Assembly: GCF_018913465.1 (NCBI RefSeq)
Contig: NZ_JABAPM010000007.1
Location: 1-64,000 of the forward strand
DNA: 64,000 nucleotides
From: Arcanobacterium phocae
GTDB taxonomy: Bacteria; Actinomycetota; Actinomycetes; Actinomycetales; Actinomycetaceae
Direction: 5' to 3'
Shown here: positions 29,372-38,424 of the stretch, one piece after another
Numbering within the stretch: position 1 is the first letter of the stretch
How the letters are laid out: each line of letters begins with the position of its first letter
Program-made: the position numbers and the translations under genes
Notes under the pieces: generated by a model
What the model saw: only the letters and a program-made list of their open reading frames with translations
What the model was told of the DNA's origin: nothing
Databases searched by the model: none

Positions 29372-30652
29372 CTACTTCTTGCGCTTCTTTGATTTCTTTG
29401 GCTTAGGAGTTGCATGCTTTGAACGGGACTCTGATTCCAGACGGCGCTTGAGTGCCGCACCACGCTGATGCTGGGCAGCACGCCAACGGAGAAATACTGC
29501 TCCGATTATTAAAGCTAAGAGTGATCCGAGCAGAACCGCAACGCGCGCATGTGGACCGTGCGGACTGCTTTCGTCGAAACTCAATGTTGCAATCAGTAAT
29601 GATACTGTGAAGCCAATTCCGGCAACCCATGAGACGGCAAAAATATCGGGAAGGTCAACACCATGGCCGAGTTTCAACCCCAAAACCTTGATCATGAGGA
29701 AGACGCCACCGAAAATGCCAAGGAACTTACCAAGAGGCAATCCTAGATAGATACCTACCGCAACTGGATCTATCAGCATTTCACCGAAGCCACCGGAATC
29801 GACGACGTTCACACCAGCAGCGAAGAAAGCGAAAATAGGGAGAATGAATCCTGCAGAATAGAATTCAATTTTGTCGGTTAAGCGTTGCGTCATTGGTTCA
29901 TGTTCGCCACGCTGGAGTAACACTGGAACGGTTAAGCCCAATGCGACACCGGCAATAGTTGCGTGTACGCCAGAGAGGTGCATGAAATACCAGGCGAGGA
30001 TGCCGAGTGGCCACAGCAGATACCAGCGAACGATTCGACGTTGTACTAGAACTCCGAAAAGAGCAACGACGAGGAGTGCGACTCCTAAGAAAATGAAGTC
30101 GACGCCGTCGGAGAAGAAAATAGCGATAATAACGATGCCGAGCAGATCGTCGACGACGGCGAGCGTCATGAGGAACGTACGTACGGCTGGCGGAAAGCCC
30201 TTACCAAAGACGCCGAGGACTGCCAGCGCGAACGCAATGTCGGTGGCCACCGGAACAGCCCAGCCGTCGTAGATCGGGGAACCGGTGACGATTTGGACAA
30301 GTACGTAGACGAAAACTGGACCGGCCATACCGCATACCGCCGCCAGAATAGGTACGAGAGCTTGTTTGACATCACGGAGTGATCCGGCAACGAACTCATG
30401 TTTGAGTTCCAGTCCGACGACGAAGAAGAAGATCGCTAGTAGACCATCCGATGCCCAATGCGAGACATGCATATCGAGGTGGAGTGAGTGTGGGCCGATA
30501 ACAGTTTCCGATAGGGTTGCGTACGACTCCCGAAACGGTGAATTTGCCCAGATGAGTGCGATGACGGCGCCGAGGATCAGAACGATTCCGGCTGTCGCTT
30601 CGTTATGTAGGGCACGGCGATAGCGTGCAATTGGGTTTTGGCGATGTGGCAT
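29372..30652 (-). CDS. nhaA: Na+/H+ antiporter NhaA
   Basis: Membrane antiporter that exports sodium using the proton gradient. The conserved ion-site motif AVVDDLLGIVII (two adjacent Asp) and the domain patterns FFFVVGLELKHEF and GIGFTVSLLIATL are present, with about eleven or twelve helices. 426 residues. The C-terminal tail is strongly basic (PKPKKSKKRKK). Stands alone, with a shared terminator downstream. Confidence 0.96.
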   Translation of the reverse strand: MPHRQNPIARYRRALHNEATAGIVLILGAVIALIWANSPFRESYATLSETVIGPHSLHLDMHVSHWASDGLLAIFFFVVGLELKHEFVAGSLRDVKQALVPILAAVCGMAGPVFVYVLVQIVTGSPIYDGWAVPVATDIAFALAVLGVFGKGFPPAVRTFLMTLAVVDDLLGIVIIAIFFSDGVDFIFLGVALLVVALFGVLVQRRIVRWYLLWPLGILAWYFMHLSGVHATIAGVALGLTVPVLLQRGEHEPMTQRLTDKIEFYSAGFILPIFAFFAAGVNVVDSGGFGEMLIDPVAVGIYLGLPLGKFLGIFGGVFLMIKVLGLKLGHGVDLPDIFAVSWVAGIGFTVSLLIATLSFDESSPHGPHARVAVLLGSLLALIIGAVFLRWRAAQHQRGAALKRRLESESRSKHATPKPKKSKKRKK

Positions 30653-30851
30653 CTACCAGCTCCATTTCTTCTTTTGGGTGAAGCTTGTGTTTATCTTCAG
30701 TTACTCATAGTCGGTTATCATTTTACGCTGTTACCGTGGGAGCCTTGAGGAGAGTGTGGGAAATTACCATATAATGACACGAATAACGTCTTTTATTTTG
30801 CTTAATCGGTGCCTAACCCACTAGGATTGTCTCGGTAGCTTACGTTACCGT

Positions 30852-30925
30852 GCCTCCATAGCCCAATCGGCAGAGGCAGCAGACTTAAAATCTGTTCAGT
30901 GTGGGTTCGAGTCCCACTGGAGGCA
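30852..30925 (+). tRNA. tRNA with UAA anticodon (Leu), short variable arm
   Basis: 74 bases fold as a cloverleaf: acceptor GCCTCCA/TGGAGGC with discriminator A, anticodon stem GCAGA/TCTGT with loop CTTAAAA and anticodon TAA at 30886-30888, a T-arm GTGGG/CCCAC. The variable region is only TCAGT. Bacterial tRNA-Leu normally has a long variable arm, so this is atypical (see findings). CCA is not encoded. Confidence 0.85.
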
Positions 30926-30926
30926 C

Positions 30927-30961
30927 TAAAGGCCCGCAATACCAAGTATTGCGGGCCTTTA
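30927..30961. terminator. Terminator after the tRNA, shared with the converging ABC permease
   Basis: Perfect 16-base stem (30927-30942 with 30946-30961), 3-base loop, with A- and T-rich ends that suit both directions. Confidence 0.88.
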
Positions 30962-30971
30962 CAGTTGTCTA

Positions 30972-31778
30972 CTAGACGTCCGACTTGCGGTAGCGCAGGT
31001 ATCCGAAGAACACTGCCGCTAAGGCGTATCCGCACAAAATAGCGAAAGCGGCTGTTGGCGAATATGAAGTTCCGGGAACGATCACTATGGATGTGTCTGT
31101 CTCTAACACGCTGGAAATCAGTGATGACGGATAGAGCGGTGGAATATGGGTGCGGTAGGTCTCAAACTGAAGAAATATTAGGCCTACTAATGGCAAGAGA
31201 AGAATCAGGGACAGCATGATCCCCATCGTGGCCGCGATTGAGCGTACTAGATAGCCGATGCCTAAGGACATCACCGCGACGATCATGGAGATCGCTACCA
31301 GTAATGCTAGTGTACTAACCGCCTGCCCATCAGCCTTCAACTCGCCGCCAGAGCTAATCACGAGCCCGAGGGCACTCAAAGCTTCGATAACGACGGCAAC
31401 TATTCCCATATATAGGGCGGTTGCGAGGACTTTAGCTACCAGAGCTTTGCCTCGCTTAGGTGTGGCAAGAGTACTGGTTCGCATAGTGTTTGAAGAATAC
31501 TCGCTTGTCACAGCGAGAGCACCGATGATCACCGCACATAGAGTGAAGAAAGGCTCCTGCCGGACAACAGCGCTGAGGTTCGTCGTCGTCGTTATTCCTT
31601 GCGAACGCAGGATAGAAGTTACGACGACGAGACTGGCAACGATGAGTACCCCAAAAATACCGACTGTTAGGCGCATAGAGCGCTGGCGAAGTTTGTGGAA
31701 CTCGCTCTTGAGCGCGCGCAGGAACGTATTGGTGTAGGTGCCAGTAGCAAATTTAGATGTGTAATGTGGCGTGGTCAC
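30972..31778 (-). CDS. ABC-2 type transporter permease
   Basis: 268 residues with six hydrophobic helices and the N-terminal LKSEFHKLRQRSMRLT region typical of bacitracin-type ABC-2 permeases. The GTG start overlaps the upstream ATPase stop by four bases, so the two are coupled. Substrate unknown; antimicrobial peptide export or resistance is common in this family. Confidence 0.85.
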   Translation of the reverse strand: MTTPHYTSKFATGTYTNTFLRALKSEFHKLRQRSMRLTVGIFGVLIVASLVVVTSILRSQGITTTTNLSAVVRQEPFFTLCAVIIGALAVTSEYSSNTMRTSTLATPKRGKALVAKVLATALYMGIVAVVIEALSALGLVISSGGELKADGQAVSTLALLVAISMIVAVMSLGIGYLVRSIAATMGIMLSLILLLPLVGLIFLQFETYRTHIPPLYPSSLISSVLETDTSIVIVPGTSYSPTAAFAILCGYALAAVFFGYLRYRKSDV

Positions 31779-32716
31779 TGGGCGCCTCCTTGGTTGATCC
31801 CCATACGGTAATCGAGCGTGCTATCAGTTAGCTCCATAAAGACGTCCTCAAGGGAGGAGTGGGTTTCAGATAGTTCGTGTATTTCAATATTGTTTTGGTG
31901 AAGCAGATGACCAACCTCGACTCGCTCCATATCAGATGTGACGAACAATCCGGACGGGTGCGCGTCTGTTGCTGGTAAAAACTCAAACGTGACACCGGCA
32001 TTGGTTAAGACACGATGCAGGGCATCGGTGTCAGGACCTGCGATGTTGACCGTTGTGTGTGCGCTCGCATGAGTGAATTTCTCCATCGGACCGGAATCTA
32101 GGAGTTGCCCACGGCCGATAATGACGACGTCGTCAGCCGTCAGCGCCATTTCTGCCATCAGATGCGACGATACTAGAACGGTGCGTCCTTCGGCTGCCAG
32201 ATTGCGCATGAGGTTTCGTACCCATTTGACGCCATCTGGATCAAGACCGTTCACTGGTTCGTCAAAAATCAAATATTCTGGATCACCAAGAAGCGCGGTA
32301 GCGATACCCAGGCGTTGATTCATGCCAAGGGAGAAGCCGCCAATTTTCTTCTTCGCCACCGAAGCGATACCAGCAACCTGCAAAACATGATCTACCTGGC
32401 TGCTAGGAATGCCGTGGGTAGCAGCGACGATGCTTAAGTGGCGACGTGCTGAAATTTTTGGATTGAACGCCTTGCCGTCAAGGAGAGCTCCGACTTTCGT
32501 TATCGGTGCCGGGTTAGACGCGTAGGAGTGGCCATCAATTGTTGCACCACCAGTTGTTGGATTGTCCAATCCGAGCATGCATCGCAATGTTGTTGATTTC
32601 CCCGAACCGTTGGGGCCGAGAAAACCAGTCACTGCGCCCTGGCGAACAGAGAAGGACAAGTCGCGAACGGCTTGAACTTTCCCATAGCTCTTGGATAAAT
32701 GTTCCACCTTTATCAC
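31775..32716 (-). CDS. ABC transporter ATP-binding protein (bacitracin/antibiotic type)
   Basis: 313-residue ATPase partner of the overlapping permease. Walker A GPNGSGKST (~35), signature FSLGMNQRLGIA, Walker B YLIFDEPVNGLDPDG and switch His in LVSSHLMAEM are visible. The arrangement matches BcrA-type exporters. Divergent from the BI-1 gene with about 230 bases between. Confidence 0.92.
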   Translation of the reverse strand: MIKVEHLSKSYGKVQAVRDLSFSVRQGAVTGFLGPNGSGKSTTLRCMLGLDNPTTGGATIDGHSYASNPAPITKVGALLDGKAFNPKISARRHLSIVAATHGIPSSQVDHVLQVAGIASVAKKKIGGFSLGMNQRLGIATALLGDPEYLIFDEPVNGLDPDGVKWVRNLMRNLAAEGRTVLVSSHLMAEMALTADDVVIIGRGQLLDSGPMEKFTHASAHTTVNIAGPDTDALHRVLTNAGVTFEFLPATDAHPSGLFVTSDMERVEVGHLLHQNNIEIHELSETHSSLEDVFMELTDSTLDYRMGINQGGAQ

Positions 32717-32944
32717 TCAATCACAACCTTTCATTGTGTGACTATCTAGTGCCAGTCTACCGGAGATACGATGGTCACCATCACGCCTGTGGATAAATAT
32801 CGCCCAGGGCTAGATATTGCCTGAAAAAATGGTGAGTTTTCGCCCGCGAGAGAAATCACGTGATGAATCAGTATTGCCATCCGTTAGACTGAGGTCAGTT
32901 ATACGTGCAGATCGCACGTCGCACTAAACTTGGAGGTTCTAATT

Positions 32945-33748
32945 ATGAGCAACCCAGTAATGTCTCGTAATCCTTATTTTACCGGGCAGGCGCAGCGACC
33001 GAACCAGTTCGATCAGGCTGGTTTTGCTCAGCAGCAGGTTCCTACGCAGCCGGTATCAGCATTCGATGCGCGTCCGGCTGATGGTCGTATGACATACACG
33101 GATGCCATGAACAAAACAGCGTTACTCCTCGGTGTAACAGTTGTTGCTGGAATCCTTGCCGCATTCATCGTCCCACTTCCATCGATGCCGGCAGTTGCAC
33201 TGATCTCTAGCCTGGCAGCTTTTGGCGTCGGCATGGTAGCCGCATTCAAGCCAATGGTTTCGCCCGCATTGGCTATTGGTTATGCAGCGCTCGAAGGTGC
33301 GGCCCTCGGTTCGATCACTGCCGCATTTAATATTTTCTATCCTGGAATCGCATTCCAAGCAATCCTTGCTACCGCAGTGATTGTTGCCGTCACGTTAGGT
33401 CTTCACTACTCTGGTGCAGTCCGCACAACTCCGCGTGGACGCAAGATGGTGTTCGTCGTAGCAATCGGTTACTTGGTTTTCACCTTCGTCAATATGATTC
33501 TCGTATGGACTGGTTTCCTCGACGGTTTTGGATTGCGTTCTGGAACCCTCGGGTTGGTCATTGGAGCAGTGATGATTGTTGTTGCTGCATACATGCTTAT
33601 CGCTGATTTTGAGCAGGTAAACGAAGCAATCAAGAATGGTGCCCCAGCTAACTTTGCCTGGACCACCGCACTAGCAATCGTGATGACGATCTTGTGGATC
33701 TACGTTGAGGTCCTTCGGATTCTCGCTATTTTAGCTGATAACCGCTAA
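32945..33748 (+). CDS. Bax inhibitor-1/YccA family membrane protein
   Basis: 267 residues: a polar, Gln-rich N-terminus (~1-55) then seven membrane helices, ending in the family pattern TTALAIVMTILWIYVEVLRILAIL. Members are putative pH-sensitive calcium leak channels. I use the ATG at 32945 after GGAGG; an upstream in-frame ATG lacks a site. A hairpin terminator follows. Confidence 0.9.
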   Translation: MSNPVMSRNPYFTGQAQRPNQFDQAGFAQQQVPTQPVSAFDARPADGRMTYTDAMNKTALLLGVTVVAGILAAFIVPLPSMPAVALISSLAAFGVGMVAAFKPMVSPALAIGYAALEGAALGSITAAFNIFYPGIAFQAILATAVIVAVTLGLHYSGAVRTTPRGRKMVFVVAIGYLVFTFVNMILVWTGFLDGFGLRSGTLGLVIGAVMIVVAAYMLIADFEQVNEAIKNGAPANFAWTTALAIVMTILWIYVEVLRILAILADNR

Positions 33749-33760
33749 CCTCAGACATAG

Positions 33761-33796
33761 TGTGGGGCCCGCATCTGCAATGATGCGGGCCCCACA
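33761..33796. terminator. Terminator between the BI-1 and FKBP genes
   Basis: Perfect 14-base stem (33761-33774 with 33783-33796) with an 8-base loop, between converging genes. Confidence 0.8.
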
Positions 33797-33825
33797 TTCT
33801 ACTGGCTCAACGCGTGATTATTGGT

Positions 33826-34263
33826 TCAGCGCGTGAAATGCGTGGAGAAAGCTGTTTGCGTTACTCCGAGAATATCGACGACGAACACCAGAACGTCATC
33901 ACCCTTAATGCCTGCACGTGGATTACCGGCAGGTCCGTAGCCCTTCTCTGGTGGCACTATGATCATGACACGAGAACCAACTTGCTTGCCGACTAGAGCC
34001 TGATCCCAGCCCTTGATAACCATGCCGACGCCGATTGGGAAACGGGTAGGTTCGCTACGGAAATACGAGGAGTCGAAGAGTTCTCCGTTCCAGATTTGGC
34101 CGTGGTAGTTCACCTCGACTTCGTCGCCAGCCTGTACGACCTTGCCGTTTCCTTCTTCTAGAAGAACAACTTTCAAGCCGCGAGGTGGTTCGGGAGTCGG
34201 ATACGTGATAGTTGGTGTGTCTCCAAAAGAACCGGAGACGACTGGAAGTTCAACTGTCATCAT
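33826..34263 (-). CDS. FKBP-type peptidyl-prolyl isomerase
   Basis: A 145-residue cytosolic prolyl isomerase that helps folding. The FKBP core has VEVNYHGQIWNGELFDSSY, FPIGVGMVIKGWDQALVG and VPPEKGYG. No signal peptide. Third gene of greA-msrA-FKBP, 32 bases after msrA. Confidence 0.93.
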   Translation of the reverse strand: MMTVELPVVSGSFGDTPTITYPTPEPPRGLKVVLLEEGNGKVVQAGDEVEVNYHGQIWNGELFDSSYFRSEPTRFPIGVGMVIKGWDQALVGKQVGSRVMIIVPPEKGYGPAGNPRAGIKGDDVLVFVVDILGVTQTAFSTHFTR

Positions 34264-34295
34264 TGCACCTTTCGTCTAAGTAATACACACGTATT

Positions 34296-34973
34296 CTAAT
34301 CAAGTTTAATGAAAGACGGAGAATCGGTTGCTGACGGTGTAGCTAACGGACCGCTACCCGGCATAGGACAGGGCATCCCCGTGGCCGCATGACACCGGTA
34401 CCCGAACGGATTCTTATCCAAATACTGCTGATGCTCATCCTCCGCAGGATAGAACGGTCCGGCATCCAGCGCTGTTCGTACTTCGGTAACAATCTCGCCT
34501 TTTCCAGCATCGTGTAGCACCCGACTGTATTGCGCAATCGATTCTTCCACGAGGGCCTGCTGCTGCGCCGTCGTCACAAAAATCGCGGACCGATACTGCG
34601 TCCCGACGTCGTTCCCCTGACGGTTCAACGACGTCGGATCATGCATTTCCCAAAATGTCTTAATGACCTGTCCGAGAGCGGCATCTTCGCACACTACTCG
34701 CACAGTTTCGGTATGACCAGTAAGCCCAGTGCATGTTTGACGATATGTGGGATTAGCAGTAAAACCACCCATAAAGCCAACTGCCGTGCTGACAACGCCT
34801 GGCAGTTGCCACATGATCTCTTCCACACCCCAATAGCAACCGCCAGCAAGGTAAATAACTTGTTGGCCAGCTGATGGCTCGGCCAAGATGTCCGTACCTA
34901 GCACAGTGTGTGGCTTTGGGGATGGAAGGACCGGATTCGGGTTATCTGGTAATGCTTGATCTTTCGTTATCAT
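34296..34973 (-). CDS. msrA: Peptide methionine sulfoxide reductase MsrA
   Basis: Repairs methionine-S-sulfoxide in proteins. The active-site motif is AGGCYWGVEE (Tyr in place of the common Phe), with the catalytic Cys near residue 47; GTQYRSAIF and DEHQQYLDKNP also match the family. 225 residues. Its ATG lies three bases after the greA stop, so it is cotranscribed with greA. Confidence 0.95.
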   Translation of the reverse strand: MITKDQALPDNPNPVLPSPKPHTVLGTDILAEPSAGQQVIYLAGGCYWGVEEIMWQLPGVVSTAVGFMGGFTANPTYRQTCTGLTGHTETVRVVCEDAALGQVIKTFWEMHDPTSLNRQGNDVGTQYRSAIFVTTAQQQALVEESIAQYSRVLHDAGKGEIVTEVRTALDAGPFYPAEDEHQQYLDKNPFGYRCHAATGMPCPMPGSGPLATPSATDSPSFIKLD

Positions 34974-34976
34974 TAA

Positions 34977-35456
34977 CTAGCCTTGGAATGCTTCGATACC
35001 GAGAACTTTCACAGTAAATTCTTTACCGTTTGGTGCAGTGTAGGACGTCTCCTCACCAATCTTCTTGCCCATAATCGCAGAACCAAGCGGAGCTGTTTCT
35101 GGGTAGACATCAATGTCAACGAAATCAGCAGCTTCGCGCGAACCGAGGAGGAACTTCTTCTGCCGACCATTGACCTCAGCGGTAATAACTAGGCCCGGAG
35201 CAACTTCCGTAACTTGTTGCGGAGCATCGCCAACTTCGGCATGCTCAAGTAGATATTGAAGCTCTTGGATGCGTCCTTCCATCTTGGACTGCTCTTCGCG
35301 TGCAGCATGGTAACCGCCGTTTTCGCGAAGGTCGCCCTCGGAACGGGCTTCCTCGATCTTCGTCGCAATTTCAGTGCGGCCAGTAGTTTTCAAGTACTCC
35401 AGCTCGGTGCTCAAACGATCGTAGGTTTCTTGTGAGAGCCATGTTTTTTCAGCCAT
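34977..35456 (-). CDS. greA: Transcription elongation factor GreA
   Basis: Rescues backtracked RNA polymerase by stimulating transcript cleavage. The N-terminal coiled coil carries the acidic tip region ARSEGDLRENGGYHAAREEQ, and the C-terminal FKBP-like domain has LGSREAADF and SPLG-type ends. I use the ATG at 35456 (160 residues) because TAAGGAGAA precedes it; the open frame extends upstream without family match. First gene of greA-msrA-FKBP. Confidence 0.95.
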   Translation of the reverse strand: MAEKTWLSQETYDRLSTELEYLKTTGRTEIATKIEEARSEGDLRENGGYHAAREEQSKMEGRIQELQYLLEHAEVGDAPQQVTEVAPGLVITAEVNGRQKKFLLGSREAADFVDIDVYPETAPLGSAIMGKKIGEETSYTAPNGKEFTVKVLGIEAFQG

Positions 35457-35504
35457 GTGCATTCTCCTTATTTTTTCAAAGTGGGTTGTATGTTGTGAAG
35501 CTTG

Positions 35505-35538
35505 GATAAAAAAGACATGTCCACAGCCTGTGGACATG
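35505..35538 (-). terminator. Terminator after trhA (minus strand)
   Basis: CATGTCCACA pairs with TGTGGACATG (35516-35525 with 35529-35538) around GCC. Read on the minus strand it is followed by a run of T, so it ends trhA transcription before greA. Confidence 0.85.
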
Positions 35539-35621
35539 ACCCTATATTTATGTGACAGTATCACTTTACGATCACTAGGACAATAAATACGGCCTAGATT
35601 CGCCTCTAGCGGATAGGTGTG

Positions 35622-36293
35622 TCAGGCGAAGATAGCCAGCCAAACAGCAACCACGTGGCATATAAACCCACCTAACGTACCAAGATGGAAAAATTCGTGG
35701 AATCCCCACATTCGTGGCCATGGATTGGGCCATGAGAACGCATAAAACACTGCGCCTACGGTGTAGGAAATACCGCCGGCTAACACTAGCCACACGATGG
35801 CAGGGCTGCCATTCGTCCAGAACTGGGGTAGATACCAGACTGCTACCCAGCCCAGTGCGATATAGAGCGAAACATAGAGGAAACGTGGTGCATCGAGCCA
35901 GAAAATTCGTGATAGCGAGCCAATAAAAGCTCCGCCCCAGACGATAAGGAGCACTGTTAATTGCTCCATCGGGCGCAACAGCATGACTGACAGCGGCGTA
36001 TATGTGCCAGCTATCAGGAAGAAAATATTAGAGTGATCGATACGCCGCAAAACAGCGTCCGCACGAGGACTCCACGAGCCGATATGATAAACGCCAGAAT
36101 TGGCGAACAAGAAAAAAGAAGCGGCCATGAAAACTAAACAGGCGACAGTGGCGCCCGCATCCGGAGCGAAAACCGCCAATACGATGCCGTTTGCCAACGC
36201 TAGTGGCGCCGTAACAGCATGAAGCCAACCCCGAAGTCGTGGTTTCAAAGGTTCGAGGGGGATGGGAGTAGACGATTCTTTTTCGTTATGCAT
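35622..36293 (-). CDS. trhA: PAQR/hemolysin III family membrane protein
   Basis: 223 residues with seven helices. Conserved family residues are visible: SGVYHIGSW, RIDHSNIFFLIAGTYTPL and the C-terminal HEFFHLGTLGGFICH (likely metal-binding His). Related to adiponectin receptors; bacterial TrhA affects membrane energetics. The 'hemolysin' label is historical and does not show toxicity. Confidence 0.9.
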   Translation of the reverse strand: MHNEKESSTPIPLEPLKPRLRGWLHAVTAPLALANGIVLAVFAPDAGATVACLVFMAASFFLFANSGVYHIGSWSPRADAVLRRIDHSNIFFLIAGTYTPLSVMLLRPMEQLTVLLIVWGGAFIGSLSRIFWLDAPRFLYVSLYIALGWVAVWYLPQFWTNGSPAIVWLVLAGGISYTVGAVFYAFSWPNPWPRMWGFHEFFHLGTLGGFICHVVAVWLAIFA

Positions 36294-36449
36294 GGATTAA
36301 TTTCTCCTAGTTCTTACCTTCAGGCTATACCTTCCCTATCAACATTCCTATTCCACGCGCCATGCAGATTAACGGTGCACACACTATGTGACCGGGTTAC
36401 TATGGAGACCAGAACATATCAACATAGTTTTCAAGGAGGTGGCGGTCTC

Positions 36450-37211
36450 ATGTTCGCGAGCGATTTTCTTTACCGTATTTATGAACGACGATTGCTTCGT
36501 GAAATCAACCCGCATCAGATTCCGCATCATGTTGGTATCATCCTCGATGGAAACCGCAGATGGGCGAAAGCGTTAGGCACATCTGCCGCTCATGGTCACC
36601 GGCGGGGCGCAGACCATATCTCCGAAGTCCTTGGTTGGGTACAAGAGGCCGGCGTTTCTATTGTGACTTTATGGATGCTCAGTACCGAGAATCTCCAACG
36701 TTCCGCGAAAGAAATTCGCGAACTACTCGCAATCATTGTTGGAGCAGTAGAACACCTAGCTAAGAACCCATCGTGGCAGATTCGTATTCTTGGAGATCTG
36801 GAACTTCTTCCAGAAGATGCTGCCCATGCGTTACGCACTGCAGCAAGCAAAACTGAAGGCCATACCGGAATGGTCGTCAATGTAGCGATTGGTTATGGCG
36901 GCCGTCAAGAAATCACGCGCGCCGTGCAAGATTATTTGCGCGAACAAGCTGCTTCGGGCGCTTCCCTTGAAGACGTCGCACAGTCAATTAGCGTTGACGC
37001 GATCACGAATCATATCTACACCAAAGGCCAGCCTGATCCTGACCTCATCATCCGTACCTCTGGTGAACAGCGTATGAGCGGCTTCATGCTCTGGCAGACC
37101 GTTCACACTGAACTTTATTTCTGTGAAACCTACTGGCCAGACTTCCGGCGCATCGACTTCTTGCGTGCGTTGCGCGATTTCTCGGTTCGAGAGCGTCGCA
37201 AAGGAAAATAG
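36450..37211 (+). CDS. uppS: Isoprenyl transferase (undecaprenyl/polyprenyl diphosphate synthase family)
   Basis: Cis-prenyltransferase that elongates isoprenyl diphosphates for the lipid carrier of wall synthesis. GIILDGNRRWAK (catalytic Asp) and DLIIRTSGEQRMSGFMLWQ are the family signatures; the SG in place of the usual SN is a mild deviation. I use ATG 36450 after AAGGAGG (253 residues); the longer frame upstream overlaps trhA and is unsupported. Product chain length cannot be read. Confidence 0.92.
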   Translation: MFASDFLYRIYERRLLREINPHQIPHHVGIILDGNRRWAKALGTSAAHGHRRGADHISEVLGWVQEAGVSIVTLWMLSTENLQRSAKEIRELLAIIVGAVEHLAKNPSWQIRILGDLELLPEDAAHALRTAASKTEGHTGMVVNVAIGYGGRQEITRAVQDYLREQAASGASLEDVAQSISVDAITNHIYTKGQPDPDLIIRTSGEQRMSGFMLWQTVHTELYFCETYWPDFRRIDFLRALRDFSVRERRKGK

Positions 37212-37217
37212 TCAGCC

Positions 37218-38165
37218 TTAGAAGCCGTTATCTGGCGAGTAAAGCTCCGTCGATTTTGCTAATTCTTCTCGGCTTGGCAGGTGTGAACCAGGCTGTCCAA
37301 CAGTAATTCCTGCTGCTGCCGCCGCATAAGCACCCAACGAGGCCAAGCCTTGCCGCGAGATTGAGCGCAACGCTTCGCCGTCTTCGTCGCCGAGAACGCT
37401 CATACGCGCAAGACCGTCAATAAGTGCCGCCATTAGCGCATCGCCAGCACCAACCGTATCAACAACGCCCACATTAACTGCTGGCACATGAATATCGGCT
37501 TCGGGGGTGGCAAGGTTGAGCCCTTCTGCGCCACGAGTAATAACAACTAGTTGAGCTCCGCGCTCTAAGAAGAATTCAGCACTCTGTTCTGGAGTAGTAG
37601 GCCCGAGTATTTCTTTCATATCCTCGATAGAAGCCTTGACGACGTCGATATACGGCATAAGCTCATCGACTTCTGCCACCAGCTTTTCGCGTGGCCCCAT
37701 CAGTGCCATACGCACGTTCGGATCATAAGAAACCGTAGAGTGGCCGTCTAAGCACTCCAACCACTTCCGTAACGTGGTTGCGCCCGGTTCTTGATGTGCA
37801 CCAATCGACCCGATATGTACGAGCCGCGGTTTTGTCACGTCAGCATCGCATCGTGGCATCGGATAGTCCGAAAGCAGATCGAACGTATATGAGGCGTTCC
37901 CGAATTCATCTAGCTGTGCGTGTGCAACTGACGTTGGCCGATTATCAACTGACCCAGGATAGAGTTTTACACCTGCCGCAGTAAGGAAATGTACGATGTC
38001 CGTGCCGGCGTCGTCGTTCCCAATCCTAGTCACAAGGGTGACGTTACGTTCCAGACGAGCTAACCCCAAGGCCACGTTCAGCGGCGAACCACCGGGATGA
38101 GTGGTGTGGGTGTGGTCCCGTTGGACGTCGTCGAGGAGCGATTCTCCGATAACCATAAAGGACAT
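37218..38165 (-). CDS. PfkB family carbohydrate kinase (fructokinase-like)
   Basis: Cytosolic sugar kinase, 315 residues from the ATG at 38165. N-terminal GGSPLNVALGLARL and C-terminal DTVGAGDALMAALIDG (catalytic Asp) define the ribokinase/PfkB family. It starts one base after the xseB stop, so it probably belongs to the xseA-xseB transcript. Substrate most likely fructose or a related hexose by resemblance. Confidence 0.85.
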   Translation of the reverse strand: MSFMVIGESLLDDVQRDHTHTTHPGGSPLNVALGLARLERNVTLVTRIGNDDAGTDIVHFLTAAGVKLYPGSVDNRPTSVAHAQLDEFGNASYTFDLLSDYPMPRCDADVTKPRLVHIGSIGAHQEPGATTLRKWLECLDGHSTVSYDPNVRMALMGPREKLVAEVDELMPYIDVVKASIEDMKEILGPTTPEQSAEFFLERGAQLVVITRGAEGLNLATPEADIHVPAVNVGVVDTVGAGDALMAALIDGLARMSVLGDEDGEALRSISRQGLASLGAYAAAAAGITVGQPGSHLPSREELAKSTELYSPDNGF

Positions 38166-38166
38166 G

Positions 38167-38424
38167 TCAGTTCTCACCTTGGTTTGTTGCGAGTGCGTCA
38201 TCAGTGCGTTGCTGTGCTTGCGCGAGGCGCTCGCGGGCGGTTGTCAGCCAGGTTTCGCAGCGGCGGGCTAGGGCTTCACCGCGTTCCCACAATTCGAGTG
38301 CCTCTTCCAGGGGAATATTTCCTTGTTCGAGGCGCGCAACGATATCGACCAGTTGTGAGCGAGCTTCTTCATAGGAGTAAGCGGCTACGGCGGCGTCGAG
38401 TTCCTCGGCGGTTTGTGGGTTCAT
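38167..38424 (-). CDS. xseB: Exodeoxyribonuclease VII small subunit
   Basis: 85-residue helical subunit of exonuclease VII, which degrades single-stranded DNA. The family core SYEEARSQLVDIVARLEQGNIPLEEALELWERGEAL-type sequence spans ~18-52. Its start overlaps the xseA stop by four bases. Confidence 0.95.
   Translation of the reverse strand: MNPQTAEELDAAVAAYSYEEARSQLVDIVARLEQGNIPLEEALELWERGEALARRCETWLTTARERLAQAQQRTDDALATNQGEN

Noticed and set aside
35622-36293. Reading trhA as a haemolysin/virulence gene
   Set aside because: The family name is historical; the sequence is a PAQR-type seven-helix protein.
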